This document shows, one piece after another, positions 5,874 to 6,515 of a DNA stretch of 6,515 nt. A program made the position numbers and the translations under genes. The notes under the pieces were generated by a model. That model worked only from the letters and a program-made list of their open reading frames with translations, was not told the origin of the DNA and did no database searches. Origin of the DNA: Caulobacteraceae bacterium. GTDB taxonomy: Bacteria; Pseudomonadota; Alphaproteobacteria; Caulobacterales; Caulobacteraceae. The first letter of the stretch is position 1. The number at the start of each line of letters is the position of its first letter. Where the stretch lies: contig JACDGF010000126.1 in assembly GCA_013815405.1 (NCBI GenBank), forward strand, positions 1 to 6,515, read 5' to 3'.

Positions 5874-6515
5874 ATGACCCAGGCGACATCGCCCCGGCGC
5901 GTCCGGAACAATCCCGCGCGGGACTTCGGTTTCCAATTCGCGAAGATCGGCGCGAGCCGTCTTGATCTTCGCGACCCGTATCATCTGGCGCTCAGCGTCC
6001 CGTGGCCGGTGTTCATCGCGACGGTGTTCGCGCTCTATGGCCTGATCACCACCCTGTTCGCCCTGCTCTACCTGGTTCAGGCCGGCTGTGTCGCCAATGC
6101 GCGGCCGGGCTCCCTCTTCGACGCCTTCTTCTTCAGCATCGAGACCCTGGCCACGGTCGGCTATGGCGAAATGGCTCCGGCGACGCTCTACGGCCATCTG
6201 GTGGCTTCGGCCGAGATCATCTGCGGCATGGCCTTTACCGCCATCATGACCGGCCTGGTGTTCGTCCGGTTTTCCAAGCCCAGGGCCAGGATCCTCTATG
6301 CCGACAATCCCGTGATCACCCGTCACAATGGCCGCCAGACCCTGATGATCCGCATCGGCAACGGGCGCATGACCATGCTCACCGACACCCATCTTCGCCT
6401 CAGCGCCCTTATCCGCGAGACCACCCGCGAGGGGCGGGACTACCGGCGGGTCCATCACCTGCGCATCGCCCCCGCGATGGCGCAGATGTTCCCCCTGACC
6501 TTGACGGTGATGCAC
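5874..6515 (+). CDS. KirBac-type inward-rectifier potassium channel (C-terminus beyond the window)
   Basis: The reading frame is open for 214 codons from ATG 5874 to the window edge, about two thirds of a typical KirBac protein of roughly 300 residues. It starts MTQATSPRRV; GAGGA eight bases upstream supports this start. Features in order: an amphipathic slide-helix segment DPYHLALSVPWPVF (34-47), first membrane helix about 46-69, pore helix about 80-93, potassium selectivity filter TVGYG (94-98), second membrane helix about 107-131, then RFSKPRARILYADNPVIT (132-149), the start of the cytoplasmic immunoglobulin-like Kir domain, with LMIRIGNGRM (157-166). This domain layout separates Kir channels from simple two-helix potassium channels. 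The protein sits in the inner membrane and conducts potassium. It is divergent from the YceI-like operon and has no obvious functional link to it. Confidence 0.93.
   Translation, partial: MTQATSPRRVRNNPARDFGFQFAKIGASRLDLRDPYHLALSVPWPVFIATVFALYGLITTLFALLYLVQAGCVANARPGSLFDAFFFSIETLATVGYGEMAPATLYGHLVASAEIICGMAFTAIMTGLVFVRFSKPRARILYADNPVITRHNGRQTLMIRIGNGRMTMLTDTHLRLSALIRETTREGRDYRRVHHLRIAPAMAQMFPLTLTVMH

Noticed and set aside
5808..6515. Long minus-strand open frame over the potassium channel gene.
   Set aside because: It is antisense to a frame with TVGYG, two membrane helices and Kir-domain sequence on the plus strand, and its product is again low-complexity.

Overview
The window is GC-rich with strong GC3 bias, and its gene content and order (glnB directly followed by glnA, a CYP153-type P450, short intergenic gaps) point to an alphaproteobacterium. 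Caulobacteraceae (Caulobacter/Phenylobacterium) is the most likely family. That placement is inferred from protein flavour and synteny, not from a marker gene.

Layout. (1) Positions 1-78, minus strand: the first 26 codons of a histidine phosphatase that runs off the left edge. (2) 79-320: a divergent intergenic region with a good -35 hexamer for glnB and a perfect 15-bp inverted repeat just upstream of the glnB ribosome binding site. (3) 321-2121, plus strand: glnB (PII signal protein) and glnA (type I glutamine synthetase), the core nitrogen-assimilation pair, both with their covalent-modification tyrosines intact. (4) 2158-2702, minus strand: a type II toxin-antitoxin module, ribbon-helix-helix antitoxin first and RelE/ParE toxin second, overlapping by 10 bases, with a near-perfect inverted repeat upstream as probable autoregulatory operator. 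It is inserted tail-to-tail against glnA. (5) 2812-5811, minus strand: a tight three-gene run in the order secreted YceI-like protein, CYP153-family P450, ferritin-like diiron protein with two E-X28-DExRH motifs. Gaps are 21 and 27 bases and each gene has a clear Shine-Dalgarno sequence, so it is probably one operon. (6) 5874-6515, plus strand: a KirBac-type inward-rectifier potassium channel, cut by the right edge, divergent from the YceI operon across only 62 bases.

How they work together. GlnB and GlnA form the standard PII/glutamine synthetase circuit. The P450/diiron/YceI run looks like a lipid or hydrocarbon oxidation unit: CYP153 enzymes hydroxylate terminal carbons of alkanes and fatty acids, YceI proteins bind lipids in the periplasm, and the diiron protein is a candidate second oxygenase. 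Its substrate cannot be read from the sequence, and no ferredoxin or reductase gene lies in the window. The toxin-antitoxin pair and the channel look functionally independent of their neighbours.

The genes are mostly recognisable families. The P450-diiron pairing is the least ordinary item. I see no CRISPR array, insertion sequence, tRNA or rRNA.
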